NCBI GenBank assembly: GCA_032622095.1
Contig: CP136064.1
Span: 250,794,484 to 250,858,483, forward strand
From: Siphonodentalium dalli
Taxonomy: Eukaryota > Mollusca > Scaphopoda > Gadilida > Siphonodentaliidae
Length of the DNA stretch: 64,000 bases
Direction: 5' to 3'
Shown: one piece after another, positions 35,612 to 48,256 of the stretch
Position numbering within the stretch: position 1 is the first letter of the stretch
Layout of the letters: every line of letters begins with the position of its first letter
Position numbers and translations under genes: made by a program
Notes under the pieces: generated by a model
The model's database searches: none
Seen by the model: the letters and a program-made list of their open reading frames with translations, nothing else
Told to the model about the DNA's origin: nothing

Positions 35612-36571
35612 CAGAGGCGGACTGGGCCAAGAAACCGGCCCAGGAAATTAATATAATACCGGCCCATCTGTTTGGTCCACCTTGGAAAATTCCAACTGCA
35701 CCCTCCCCCCTTGAATCAGAATCAGACCAAATACATATTTTTGCATAATTCCATTTGCACCCCCCCCCCCCCCCCCCCCCCCCCCTTGAATCAGATGCAG
35801 ACCAAATACATGTTTTTGCATAATTAATTCCATTTGCACCTCTGGTCTAATATCATATATATTCATAAACCATGGTTCTATATATTCCCGGTATGAGACC
35901 ATTCAGATATTTTTACCTGAAAAATTGCATAAAATCTAACATCTAGCGGTCTAACTCCAGACAAATGCACACGGCTACGGACAAGAGACCAGGACACACC
36001 AGGCTGTTCATGGTTGTTCGGCCCGGGGTGAGAACATTTTGAAAACTATACAAGAAAATCTCGAATCCGATAAACTAGACTGGCATCAACTGAAGCGTTC
36101 CTATTTTCTTGTAAATTTCAATTGGGGGAGGGGTGCGTAAGAATTTTTTTGGATTTACAGCTGGGAGTTACCGTTAAAATCTCGAGATTAATGGGGTGTT
36201 TACGTGGTGTTATATGATGCCGACAAGTTCATTTAATGTCAAAATTACGATTAGCCAATTCGGCTGGTTAAACAACACATGTGGCGGCCCACGTCCGGAA
36301 TTTTCCCGGTCTCCCGATCGGCCATGCAGTCCGCCTCTGCCCTCATGAATTTATGTGAGAAGAGTACCATCTTATTGGATACACGGCTGGTTAAACAACA
36401 CATGTGGCGGCCCACGTCGGTTTCATTTGCGGCCCAAGTGGTGGTTGGGCGGCCCAACCACATATACCCCCCCCCCTCCAAACCGTAAAAAAACCCCTCG
36501 GATTCTCGCTTGATAGAAAATCACGTGGAATCAGAATTTTCCCGGTCTCCTGATCGGCCAGTCCGCCTCTG
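35612..36571. mobile_element. hAT-like composite with CAGAGGCGGACTGG ends and exact 8-bp duplication
   Basis: Starts CAGAGGCGGACTGGGCC and ends GGCCAGTCCGCCTCTG. Flanked by tacaccgg at 35604-35611 and 36572-36579. An internal end of the same type lies at about 36317-36333. The segment is therefore a full copy (35612-36333, homologous to 38347-39022 inverted) plus a partial one (36334-36571, homologous to 37907-38150). Contains a 25-bp poly-C tract near 35761-35785. No transposase ORF. Confidence 0.85.
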
Positions 36572-36704
36572 TACACCGGTACCTGCACCAAATATTCCCA
36601 AAAACATTCCAGATACATGTATATAGGTACCGGTATGATATCATATTGGTCTTGTAAATATCATATATTTGTAAATGTTTTAAGGCAAGTTAAACAGCTT
36701 GGGG

Positions 36705-37040
36705 GGGGGGGGGTGAAAAAAAATTCCGGCACATATGCCGGGGTGCGTGGGTGGTCAAAGCCACCAACAAGCAATTTTTTCCGCGACTAAAACAAAAATT
36801 TCCTGCTTGTTTTTTTAGTGTTTTGGCAATGAGTTGGGCTTCAAAACCACTTTGAATGAGAGAAATAATGTAATTATAACTGGTAAACTGACTGCAGGCA
36901 GTTATCGTGTTGTATTTTGTTGCAAATCTTGAAATCCAAGATGGCCACTGGCAGCCATGTTTTTTTGGCCGAATGACCTCAAAATGACTCATTCCTATTT
37001 ACATGTCCATGTTAACATCCATGATAAATAGTATGCACAG
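36705..37040 (+). repeat. Direct repeat, copy 1 (partner 37525-37885)
   Basis: Shared words include tatgccggggtg, ttttttccgc.actaaaa, ccaagatggccac and cctatttacatgt.catgttaacatcca. The copies are about 820 bp apart. Confidence 0.8.
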
Positions 37041-37217
37041 AAATTCATATACAGCTGAATTTCCCCCCGCAAATCTTTGTTTTAGTGTTAAAAGGGGGGT
37101 GGGTGTAAACAAAATGGTCGGAAAAAAACTGCCGAAAACGGAAAAAAATTTGGGTGGGTGGGTACAAAAAATGATCGAAAGGGAAAAAATGCCATACATG
37201 CCTGAAATTTGTTTCCG

Positions 37218-37225
37218 ACCCCCCC

Positions 37226-37254
<29 letters not shown>
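37218..37254 (+). repeat. Poly-G tract, over 25 G
   Basis: Nearly uninterrupted G run next to cgacccccccagg. Comparable runs occur at 36702, 38027-38048 and 38335, each at an element border. Confidence 0.95.
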
Positions 37255-37256
<2 letters not shown>

Positions 37257-37524
37257 ATGTGTCAATACAACATTTGATTTTATCATCTTTACTTGAATAG
37301 GTGAGTTCACAAATACTCTATTTCCATGCATATACTAGTAAACACAATTATACATAATCATTGGGGAATTGAACAAATTATACTGTATAATATACAAGCA
37401 TAATTATGTATACTAGAAGATAGCAGCACAAACTAGTACTTCTGCATGTCAAATATCACACATACCAGTATATACCACTTATACTGCGGATTGACTTCTT
37501 TAAAAATATTGGCCGTCATATCAG

Positions 37525-37885
37525 GGGGGGATTTCCGTGCACGTATGCCGGGGTGGATGAACTTGATGGGACCAACAAACATTTTTTTCCGCAACTAAAA
37601 TGTTTTTTCCCTGCAAGTCGTATGACTGTTTTGCTTAAAACTCATTACAATAAGAGAAATACCGGTATTTATAAAACAGAAATGACAAATTTCATGATGA
37701 TCAGACAAACAGTATAGCTTGTAGCTCATGCTAATGGATTGAATTTTGAATTCCAAGATGGCCACCGGCTGGTGACCGGCAGCCATGTTTTTTTGCTGAA
37801 TGACCCCAAAATGAGTCGTTCCTATTTACATGTCAATGTTAACATCCATGACAAATAGTATTCACAGAAATTCATATACAGCTGT
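37525..37885 (+). repeat. Direct repeat, copy 2 (partner 36705-37040)
   Basis: Ends in the same gaaattcatatacagctg word as copy 1. The hAT-like fragment at 37907 follows directly. Confidence 0.8.
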
Positions 37886-37906
37886 TTACAGTGAATCTCC
37901 CACACC

Positions 37907-38150
37907 CAGAGGCGGACTGGCCGATCGGAAGACCGGGAAATTTTCCGATGGGCCGGAGGCCGGAAAAATTCTGATTCCACGTGATTTTCTTTCAAGCGAG
38001 AATACGAGGGGTTTTTTTTACGGTTTGGGGGGGGGGGGGGGGGGGGGGTATATGTGGTTGGGCGGCCCCAACCACAACTTGGGCCGCAAATGAAACTGAC
38101 CGCCACATGTGTTGTTTAACCTGCCGTGTATCCAATAAGATGGCACTCTT
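37907..38150. mobile_element. Partial hAT-like copy (CAGAGGCGGACTGGCC end)
   Basis: Left end intact; corresponds to 36334-36571 in reverse orientation, including the poly-G next to tatatgtggttgggcggcc. The right terminus is lost in AT-rich sequence. Confidence 0.75.
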
Positions 38151-38346
38151 CTAAGAATATATTGATTCGGAAATTATTGCACATGTCAAATGTTTTACTT
38201 CGGATAATGTGTACTGCCAATATATATATATATAAATATATATCACCCGAGAAGCGGAAAACCGGCGAGGAAAGACAGAAGTTACCTAAATTGGGAAGTT
38301 GGCAGGTTCCCCATGTGAGCATAATGTGACGATGGGGGGGGGGGGG

Positions 38347-39022
38347 CAGAGGCGGACTGGCCGATCGGGAGACCGGGAAAACTCCGGACGTGGGCCGTCA
38401 CATGTGTTGTTTAACCAGCCGAATTGGCTAATCGTAAGTTTGTCATTAAATGAACTTGTCAGCATCATATAACACCACGTAAAGACCCCGTTAATCTCGA
38501 GATTCCAGCTGTAAATCCCAAAAAAATCTCACACCCCTCCCGGACCCTCCCCCAATTGAAATTTACAACAAAATAGGAACGCTTCAGTTGATGCCAGTCT
38601 ATATAGAGATGCTAGGATTTGCGAGCTTCTTGTATAGTTTTCAAAATTTTCTCACCCCGGGGCCGAACAACAATGAACAGCCCGGTGTGTCCTGATCTCT
38701 TGTCCGTAACTGTGTGAGTGTGTGCATTTGTCTGGAGTTAGACCGCTAGATGTTAGAATTTATGCAATTTTTCAGGTAAAGATATCTGAATGGTCTCATA
38801 TCGGGAATATATAGAACCATGGTTTGTGAATATATAAGATATATTAGGCCAGAGGTGCAAATGGAATTATGCAAAAACATGTATTTGGTCTGATTCTGAT
38901 TCAAGTGTGGGGGTGGGGGGTGCAGTTGGAATTTCCCAAGGTGGACTGTGGACACCCCCCGAACAGATGGGCCGGTATTATATTAATTTCCCGGGCCGGT
39001 TTTTTGGCCCAGTCCGACTCTG
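38347..39022. mobile_element. hAT-like full-length copy, inverted relative to 35612-36333
   Basis: Ends CAGAGGCGGACTGGCC and GGCCCAGTCCGACTCTG; 676 bp. The flanks are poly-G and poly-C, so a target duplication cannot be judged. The sequence mirrors 35612-36333 throughout, including the cggcccatctgtt and ccttgg.aaattccaactgc blocks. Confidence 0.82.
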
Positions 39023-39044
39023 CCCACACCCCCCCCCCCCCTCC

Positions 39045-39180
39045 CCCGCAAATCTGTTTTATTGTTAGAATGGTGGGGGTGGAAACCGGTGGATGTTTGG
39101 ACGCGGGGGTGGGTCCCAACAAGGGTCGAGCGAAAAAAATCAGCATACATGCCTGAACATATTTTCCGACCCCCTGATCA
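39045..39180 (+). repeat. Dispersed block shared with 37065-37235
   Basis: cccccgcaaatct, gttagaa or gttaaaa, catacatgcctgaa and ttccgacccc recur in order. Confidence 0.65.
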
Positions 39181-39690
39181 TATGGCCATTTTCGTCTATT
39201 TTTCCAACTATACTTTCTATAAGCAAAGGGAATGCTTGATAGAAAATTTGTAAATAGTATATACAAGTAGGGGGTTAAATGTAGCACACCATGAACTTTG
39301 AAGTTGCCGACATTGTTTCTGGTGTCAATTTTTAAACTCCACCCATCGCCTGTTGTCAGGCCGCATTCATTGGCATTACACAAACAGGCATGGAAATACA
39401 AGATAGTGATTCGTCTTATACATGCATATATAACTTAATTTAACGATATCCGTGTGGTTGTATTAATTTTCAACTTTTGGTGTGATATCTTTTGGTGTAT
39501 CATAACTACACGGTACTGTAGTTCCATAACAATGACCGTGGCTAATGAATCTGGCATTTCTGTAATAAGAAGAAAAATATGCTGCATATACATGTATGTG
39601 ATATGGATACATGTATTTTTTTAATTTGCAAACATATTTATAAACAAAGTGTAAAGTTCATTCAACCAACAATGTGAGCGTCCTCAGCAA

Positions 39691-40450
39691 TTCAGATGAC
39701 CATGGTTCAATCGTAAGTGGGGGAATCGGGCCTGACAAAATCATGGATAGTTTGTTGACACGATTACGATGTCATCACACATGAGTATATTGTCGGCGCT
39801 CGGCGGTTAACCATGTGATTAACTACCCTATGTTCTTTTATTTACTTTGTACAATTTTTAAGTACATTCACAGTTCTGATTCAGTCACAAGTGGAGGTAG
39901 CCAAGGATACGCCACAATTTTGCATCTAAAATGCTTGATACTACTTTTTATCACTCATGACAATGCCCGACCATGCGCAGTACAACTATCACCGTATCGG
40001 TTACTACCCACAACAAAATCTTTCCACTTACGATTGAATCGTGATCATCAGAACATTCACTTAGTGAAAGTTCAGATGACCACGATTCAATCGTAAACTT
40101 GTCGAAACTTTTCCATCATAGGAAATAACTGATAATTGGACTGCGCACGCTCACATCGAAATCGTAGGTCAAAAATAATATCAAGCACTGTTTGATTTTA
40201 CTATTTTTAGATGCCAAATTGAGGCGTATCCTTGGTTTATACCGGTACCTCCACTTGTGACGAAAGATTCGCAGTGGTGTGTGCATAAAAATTGTAGCTG
40301 AAAATGACCGGTGTAGTCAATCACATGCTTTAGGATGTTCAACCTACGGTATAATCATGTACGACGCCACATTGCAATTTTGTGAACAAACTATCCACGA
40401 TCTTGTCGGGCCTGATTCCTCTACTTACAAATTAATCGTGGTCGTCTGAA
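39691..40450. mobile_element. Inverted-repeat element, about 65-bp ends
   Basis: ttcagatgaccatggttcaa at the left is mirrored at 40385-40450 (ending ggtcgtctgaa). A second, internal set of arms (aagtggaggtagccaaggat against atccttggtttataccggta...) and an internal end copy at 40069 give nested pairing. 760 bp, with no recognisable ORF. Confidence 0.8.
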
Positions 40451-40489
40451 CATACACTACATGTACACGTATGAGGCCACCACCCCCCC

Positions 40490-40700
40490 ATGGAATACGA
40501 AATACCACTTAACACAGAGGGTGGAATACAGAATACCAGTTAACAGCCATATGGAATACATAAAAATATATGAAAACTTCATTTTTTGGAAGGTCGGCGT
40601 ACGAATATGGAATACCGGTATATTTGGAATACCTCCTAACAGAGGGGCCGGAATACGGCGTACGGTACCTCATAACAGGGCATGGAATACGGCGTACGAA
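40490..40700 (+). repeat. ggaatac-rich degenerate tandem repeat
   Basis: At least seven ggaatac words at intervals of 20-45 bp, several followed by ggcgtac or agaatacc. Confidence 0.6.
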
Positions 40701-40749
40701 AAGGGGGGGGTGGGGGGCCTCTTACAGGTAATGATGAATTGGCCACACA

Positions 40750-41700
40750 ATAACTAGAATGAATCATTGAATGAGCATTTTATTTTTAATATTATCATGT
40801 TCACATTTGTTCAAAATTATTCTATGAAGAAGTACATTTCTATACAATCGCCTTTTAAGTTATATTTTCAATAATTGTGACCTTTTTGTTTTCCAACTAT
40901 TGTCATACAAATCTCGACCGATAATACACATCAATTATGCATAGCTTTATGCCAGAATTGATTTTTGCAGAGTAAAATTTACCACTCAAGCCAGTTACGG
41001 AATACTTTTCTTTTATTTACTATAGAAATTAAGCACAAAATATAATTTAATAAAAACCGATTTTGCCAAGTTTCCCAGTTTTGCGAATATTGTGGATGGG
41101 TACATTAATATACGAATGATCAATTCCATATAATCATAGTCCATCAGATGTTACTATTTTAACATGACAAATCATAACAAATGACAAGCAGATTGAACGT
41201 ATCCTAAAATTTCGACCATATTTCACCGACAGTAAAATTCACCATCATTTCATTTGAAAAATATGAATAAATCACCACGTGTAATCGTAGTTCAATTAAG
41301 TATATCACTCGTAACAACATTTTCGTGAAGAGAAAACACTTTACAACAGTTTACTTACCTGAAAAATCAGATCAAATGGAGTTTATCTCTTCGTTTCCGA
41401 CCTCGAAACTTTTTTGTTGCCAAAATGGCTGACGAAAGAACAGCGTCAGCGAACAGCGGACACACCAAACGTTGTAATCCGAGTCCGACTTCAGTAAACG
41501 GTGTATAGTTGTGAATCTTATCAATTTCGTCCATCATAGAAATCTGGTATATTTTATAATAGAGACATGTTCTGCACACAGATCTATACAATTTGCATGT
41601 TCATAAAAGGTATCTCGGGATTACTCAGATGGTGGGCCAATATAGACTTGAGTGATGTGTTTTGACCTGTGCCATTTAAATTTAATTGGGGGGGGGGTGG
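40750..41700. other. Intergenic stretch, nothing recognised
   Basis: AT-rich. The minus-strand ORF at 41367-41591 has no domain. Confidence 0.4.
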
Positions 41701-41721
41701 GGGTGGTCAATGCATATTATT

Positions 41722-41895
41722 TTTCATTTGCGTTTAAGCGCAAATGATTTACGCTTAGGCATAAACATTTGCGGTTAAGCCTAAATGATAGAGGTTATTT
41801 GAACTTAAGCGCAAATATGTGTGCTTAAGCGCAAATATGCGTGCTTAAGCGCAAATATGTGTGCTTAAATGCAAATATTTTCGCTCAAACTTAAA
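41722..41895 (+). repeat. 20-bp tandem repeat with palindromic core GCTTAAGC
   Basis: gtgcttaagcgcaaatat is repeated about three times at 41819-41880. Diverged copies in both orientations lie to the left (tttgcgtttaagcgcaaatg, cgcttaggcata). Confidence 0.8.
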
Positions 41896-41934
41896 TAAAT
41901 AATAAATGTTAAAAGGGCCTCCCCCATATATATA

Positions 41935-42065
41935 TGACCATGGCGGGAATTCGCTGGTGCAGCATTAAAGTCTTAACATACCATGTGCTAGAGCATTCTC
42001 TTATATATGTGAGTCATCCATATGGAGCCTCGCATCATATATAAAAGAATGCACTGGCTTACAAG
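41935..42065 (+). mobile_element. Left half of the 33332-type twin-hairpin element
   Basis: gcgctggtgcagcattaaag-type sequence and one palindrome (agagcattctcttatatatg ... agaatgcactgg) correspond to 33340-33450. The match ends at actggcttacaagg, exactly where the 383-bp satellite begins. Confidence 0.75.
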
Positions 42066-45000
42066 GCTTGCCAATGAACTGAACATGTATTAGGTTATTG
42101 CATGCACTTTTAATACACAGGGCAAGGTAGATTACATCATTTTATAGATATTCTAAAATTTCTAGTTTGGGAAAACTATAATTAAAGCCATATTGTATGA
42201 ACCCTGTCTAACCAACTGAACTATGAACTATAGACATGTTATCATTTTTATTATCAGAGACATGCCTTCTGCAAAGATATAGCCTTATACATTATAAACA
42301 TGCAAATAGTTGCTTCATTTGGGCTAACTTCCATCATTTAGTGAGTCAAACATGAGGAAATTCTCTTAGTTTGAAAGTTGTAGCAAGCCTGGCCCGGTGA
42401 GTTGATGTCACAAACATCAAATATTGTTACTTCTTGTCAGATGGACATTCCTGCCAATAAATTAAACATTTCTCATTGCAACTGTATGCATTTTAATACA
42501 CAGAGCCTGATATAAATTACACCATTTGATGGATATTTTATTAAATAGTCTGTGGAAACAACATAAAAGCCATATTCTATGCATCCCTGTATAGCCAAAA
42601 GAAATTAAACTATGGATATTTTATTGTTTATTTGATCAGAGACATGTATTCTGTTGAGATATATGTTAAAAACATGCAAATAGTGGTTTCATTTGGGCTT
42701 GCTCCCATAAATTAGAGAGTCAGACATGAAGAGATTCCCTTATTTCAAATTTATAAGATGCCAAGCCAGCTGAAATGGTGTATCAAACCTCAAATGGCAG
42801 TATTTCTTATCAGATGGACATCTCTACCAATAAATTAAACATTTCTCATAGTCATTGCATGCATTTTAATATACAGGACAAGTTGGAAAACATCATTTGA
42901 TGGATATTTTACTTAAAATAGTCTGTGGAAACAACCTAAAAGCCATATTGTATGCATCCCTGTGTAGCCAAAAGAAATTAAACTATGGATATTTTATTGT
43001 TTATTTCACCAGAGACATGTATTCGGTTGAGATATTGCCTTATATATGTTATAAACATGCAAATAGTGGCTTCATTTTGGGCTTGCTTCCATAATTTAGA
43101 GAGTCAAACCTGAAGAGATTCCCTTATTTCAAATTTGTAAGATGCGAAGCCAACTGAAATGGTGTATCAAACCTCAAATGGCAATATTTCTTATCAGATG
43201 GACATCTCTACTAATAAATTAAACATTTCTCATGGTCATTGCATACATTTTAATATACAGGACAAGGTAGAAACATCATTTGATGGAAATATTAATTAAA
43301 ATAGTCTGTCAAATCTACATAAAAGCCATATTGTATGCATCCCTGTATAGCCAAATGAAATTAAACTATGGATATTTTATTGTTTATTTCATTAGAGACA
43401 TGCATTCTGTTGAGATATAGCCTTATATATGTTATAAACATGCAAATAGTACCTTTATTTGGGTTTGCTTCCATAATTTAGAGAGTCAAACCTGAAGAGA
43501 TTCCCTTATTTCAAATTTACAAGATGCCAAGCCAGCTGAAATGGTGTATCAAACCCCAAATGACAGTATTTCTTATCAGATGGACATCTGTACCAATAAA
43601 TTAAACATTTCTCATAGTCACTTCATGCATTATAATATATAGGCCAAGATAGAAAACATCATTTGATGGATATTTTACTTAAAATATTCAGTGGAAACTA
43701 CATAAAAGCAATATTGTATGCATCCCTGTATAGCCAAATCAAATTAAACTATGGATATTGTATTGTTTATTTCATCTGAGACATGTATTCTGTTCAGATA
43801 TAGCCTTATATATGTTATAAACATGCCAATAATGGCATAATTTAGGCTTTTTTTCCATAATTTAGAGGGTCAAAGCTGAATAAATTCCCTTATTTCAAAT
43901 TTGTAAGATGCCAAGCCAGCTGAAATGGTCTATCAAACCTCAAATGACAGTATTTCTTATCAGATGGACATCTGTACCAATAAATTAAACATTTCTCATA
44001 GTCACTGCATGCATTATAATATATAGGACAAGGCAGAAAACAACATTTGATGGATATTTTACTTAAAATAGTCTGTGGAAACAACCTAAAAGCCATGTTG
44101 TATGCATCCCTGTATAGCCAAAATAAATTAAACTATGGATATTTTATTGTTGATTTCATCAGAGACATGTATTCTGTTGAGATATAGCCTTATATATGTT
44201 ATAAACATGCAAATAGTGGCTTCATTTGGGCTTGCTTCCATAATTTAGAGAGTCAAACCTGAAGAGATTCCCTTATTTTAAATTTGTAAGATGCCAAGAC
44301 AGCTGAAATGGTGTATCAAACCTTAAATGGCAGTATTTCTTATCAGATGGACATCTCTCCCAATAAATTAAACATTTCTCATGGTCACTGTGTGCATTAT
44401 GATATATAGGGAAAGGTAGAAAACATTATTTGATGGATATCGTACTTAAAATAGTCTGTGGAAACTACTTAAAAGCAATATTGTATGCAGCCCTCTATAG
44501 CCAAATGCAATTAAACTATGGATATTTTATTGTGTATTTTATCAGCGACATGTATTATGTTGAGATATAGCCTTATACATGTCATTAACATGCAAATAGT
44601 GGCTTCATATGGGCTTTCTTCCATTATTTAGAGAGTCAAATCTGAAGAAATTCCCTTAGTTTGATATTTATGATCCCATAATCCCATGAAATGGTATTTT
44701 AAACCTCAAATGTCAGTATTTTTTATCAGATGGACATATCAACTAATGAATTAAACATTTCCCATGGTCATTACATGCATTTTAATATACAAGGCTATGT
44801 AGAAAACATCATTTGATGGATATTTTACTTAAAATAGTCTGTGGAAACTACATAAAAGCAATATTGTATGCATCCCTCTATAGCCAAATGCAATTGAACT
44901 ATGGATATTTTATTGTGCATTTTATCAGAGACATGTATTCTATTGAGATATAGCCTTATACATGTTACTAACATGCAAATAGTAGCTTCATTTGGGCTTT

Positions 45001-45455
45001 CTTCCATAATTTAGAGAGTCAAAGCTGAATAAATTCCCTTAGGTTTCAAATTTAAAAGATACCAAGCCAGCTGAAATGGTGTATCAAACCTAAAATGTCA
45101 GTATTTATTATCAGATGGACATCTCTACCAATAAATTAAGCATTTCTCATGTCCATTGCATGCATTTTAATATATAGGACAAGGCAGAATACATCACTTG
45201 ATGGATATTTTACTTTAAATACTTTGTGGAAACTAAATAAAGTCACATTGTATGCTTTCCTATATTGCCAAATGAAATTCAACTATGGATACATTGGATA
45301 TTTTATTGTTTGTATCATCAGAGACATACATTCTGCTAAGATATAGTCTTTTGTGTGTTATAAACATACAATAGGTGCATGGCCTCATTGGGCTTTCTTT
45401 CATAATACAAGAGAGTCAACTCTGAAGAAATACCATCGGTTTGAAATTGGTAGCA
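42066..45455 (+). repeat. 383-bp satellite array, about 8-9 units
   Basis: The marker actatgg(atatttta) occurs at 42609, 42982, 43365, 43748, 44132, 44515, 44898 and 45282. The spacings are 373, then 383, 383, 384, 383, 383 and 384. Central units (43000-44300) are the most alike; the outer units (42066-42600 and 45000-45455) are more diverged, as expected of unequal exchange. Many ORFs inside are by-products. No gene. Confidence 0.97.
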
Positions 45456-45689
45456 TCTTCCATCCTTATATAAGAGGGGTATATACCAGCTTGAAGTACC
45501 GGTTTAATTAATAGGTTCAATGCAAGGGGCCACCAAAGAGGTTTGTCTAGTTCGGGATGGTGTGGCAAACCGCCAACTGGAGATTTCAAGGGAGGCCTCC
45601 TCAATGGCGACCCACTATATTGTGCAAACAAAATTTTATTAAAATTGTATAAAGGTCAGCATGCCCTAAGAGCATTGAGAAATAGATAA

Positions 45690-46040
45690 AAACACTTACT
45701 GACAGATTGCCAATAACAAAATTACATCTGTTGAAACTATTGTTATGTAAACAAAACTGTTACAGTGATTTGCCAACAAATATATAATTCTAGCTGTATT
45801 ATTAGTTCAAATATTTAACTATGAATAACATTTTCAGAATATTCAATCAACAGGTTGGACCTTTTCCAATGTTATGTAAACAAAACTGTTACAGTGAGTG
45901 ACTTGTCAACAATTATATAATCTTATAGCTGTAGTATTACATGTAGTTCAACTATTTAAGTATGAATATGAATTTTCAGAATATTTAATCAACAGGTTGG
46001 TCTGGTTGGACCTTTTTCAATGTTTACCATAAACTTTTGA
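45690..46040 (+). repeat. About 130-bp tandem duplication, family of 33140-33327
   Basis: gttatgtaaacaaaactgtt occurs at about 45741 and 45871. Each is followed by atataat.tta.agctgta and ttttcagaatatt.aatcaacaggttgg. Confidence 0.85.
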
Positions 46041-46089
46041 TCACAATTTTGCTCTCGTTGGACTTTTACAGTTATTCCAATACAGCAGT

Positions 46090-46415
46090 AATTTCTACAT
46101 AACAATTAATTCTTGGTTTAGAAATATTTTCTTTAAGTATTTCTTAACTTAGAAAAAAAATCTTGAAACAAGAAATATATATTTAATGTTTGAAGCCATT
46201 TTCTTAGTAAGGAAATTGTTTCTTGTTTCAAGACTAAAATCTATCTTATTTGAGAAAACTATCTCTTGTCTGGTGGGAGTTTCTTAAATTTTCTTGATGT
46301 AGCAGACTTGGGGGGTATATTTCCCAAAATAAGATTTATTTTCCTGTTTCAGGAAATAGTTTTTCTTGTTTCAAGATATTTTATCTTATTAAGAAATTAT
46401 TTTTGGCAGTGTATG
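46090..46415. repeat. TTTCTTaa-rich element, right-end type
   Basis: Mirror-like counterpart of 29500-30060, ending aagaaattatttttggcagtgta. Probably the same family with CACTGCC ends. Confidence 0.55.
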
Positions 46416-46779
46416 GTCACCCTCCGTCATCTTCGATTAAATCTGGATACCCGTTTTGAAATACAATCAGAGCATCGCGTGGCACCCGTTACTCAGTCTC
46501 AGATTGAATACCAATCGCTACCTATAATCGTGAACCCCGATTATATATTATTTTATTATATCTGATCCTTGGCGTATTGGCTGGTTGTACACTGCCACAG
46601 GTCGATACCGTTCAAATTTTTGAAGTTTTTTATTCATAACTCTATGAGAGTCTCTCTACCCATGTCCGATTAAGATCTATAATATGAGTAATAAAAGGTG
46701 CATATATGATCATAATCGCGACCTCGTCTGTGTAGAGAATTTGGAAAATAAATAATAAAAACTAGCGTGCGAGTTGATA

Positions 46780-47510
46780 CGGATGCGAATTAAAGCCCCA
46801 TTTAATATTCGAGTCACCGAATATTTTTTATAGTGCTTTGATATACGATTTTAATAATAATTTATTACACGCTTGTTCCTAGAAGTACAGTGTTATTGCT
46901 GTTCCATATTTACAATTCCGTATGGATCGTACGTTCCATATACGCATCTCGTTGACGTAAAATGATGTACATGACGTTCGCCTCAACCATGAAACTGGAA
47001 CTATTTAAATGAAAGAATCATCACACATGACAAACACGCCCTGTGTGAGCCTAACTAAACATTCTAATCCTGTATTTTTACTGCACGGATTCTAGGACGC
47101 GAAGGGTGTAAAAAACACAGAACGACACGGTGTGTAAATGGGTTAGTCGACACGGCACTCGTGCTGTCGCGGAAGGATAGAACTCGAGGCGCAAGCGCCT
47201 CTCGTTTTATCCTTCCGCGACAGCACTCGTGCCGTATCGACATAACCATTTACACATCGTGTCGTTCTGTGTATATATGCCATAAAAATATGATTAAAAT
47301 ACTATAATACATCACCCTTTGTAACTAATGTGTCTCAAAAGTGCCCATCGAGTAATAGAAAATAGCTGAAATCATAAAAACATTTTCCCCGTTGCGGCTC
47401 CCAGAATGCAACATAATTTAATATATAGTTCATTTTCAATGGAAGGGGAATAACCTTATATATTTAAAATAGAGTTATTCCCCTTGAATTGAAAATAGAC
47501 TTTATATCAG
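46780..47510. repeat. Dispersed element (copy of 60637-60905) interrupted by a hairpin
   Basis: attcgagtcaccgaatattt, gatatacgattttaataa, gtgtctcaaaagtgccc and agaatgcaaca occur in order as at 60637-60860. The hairpin at 47114-47272 with its flank (47020-47280) lies between the two halves and is absent from the other copy. Confidence 0.75.
47114..47272. repeat. 159-bp hairpin
   Basis: acacagaacgacacgg is mirrored by ccgtgtcgttctgtgt-like sequence. cgtgctgtcgcggaaggata is mirrored by tatccttccgcgacagcac, centred on ggcgcaagcgcc. Confidence 0.88.
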
Positions 47511-47519
47511 ATTATTATT

Positions 47520-48250
47520 CTGATATATCAGATTACTTAATCGGGTATATCAAATGACTTAATCTGTTATATCGGATTACTTTATCTGTAATATCATATT
47601 ATGGAAAGACCAATCGATATTACTGTATTACTGATGAAGGCTTGCCATTGGTCAGTCAAACATCGTCATATAACTATTCAGCTGCATCATGTTGACAATG
47701 TGGCCAACGTTTGGAATTTTTCTATAACTTGAATATATAATCATACTCCGTTTGTTTCCACTTAAAACATTGTGGATTCAGTGCTATTGGCACAATTGGA
47801 TCTCCTGCGCTCATCCCTGTAGCGTTCTGTTACAAAAATATGACAACAATATAACGCACACGTTTACGATCCAACATCACATCGATTTGAGGATCAGTGG
47901 TCTATGAAGAATGAAAGGACAAACCATACTTTTGTAGCAGAACGCGAAAGGGATGACTGCTAAATGGGTCTGGTGGCATTTGAAGAGAAGATGTTTTAAG
48001 ACTTACTATGGAGAAAGAGTTACGTCCCTGATCTCACCCCTATTTGACATATCTCCACCTGAGACTTATAGTATCCATATGTAATTTCCCGTGAACTTAG
48101 GTATTTATTGTTGCAATGGACTAACTGCCATATTCACACTTGGGGGGGGGGGGGGGTAACGTCTATCTCTATTATATACCAATATAGAGTATTTGGATTG
48201 AAACTAGTTTGTTATCATTTGCCATTCTGGGCATTCAGCAGGGCCACCCA
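47520..48250. other. Intergenic, downstream of the ion-channel gene
   Basis: No convincing exon. A poly-G run lies at 48140-48153. Short direct repeats of atatcagattacttaatc (47520-47600) are present. Confidence 0.45.
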
Positions 48251-48256
48251 GCAGAT

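Noticed and set aside
38901-39401. 166-codon minus-strand ORF
   Set aside because: It runs across a poly-C tract, a hAT-like end and a dispersed block. No domain, and composition follows the repeats.
47714-47821. Possible minus-strand terminal exon after a ttgtaacag acceptor (about 35 codons)
   Set aside because: The acceptor is good, but the peptide does not show the expected ABCG TM5-TM6 or C-terminal pattern and no partner exon was found.
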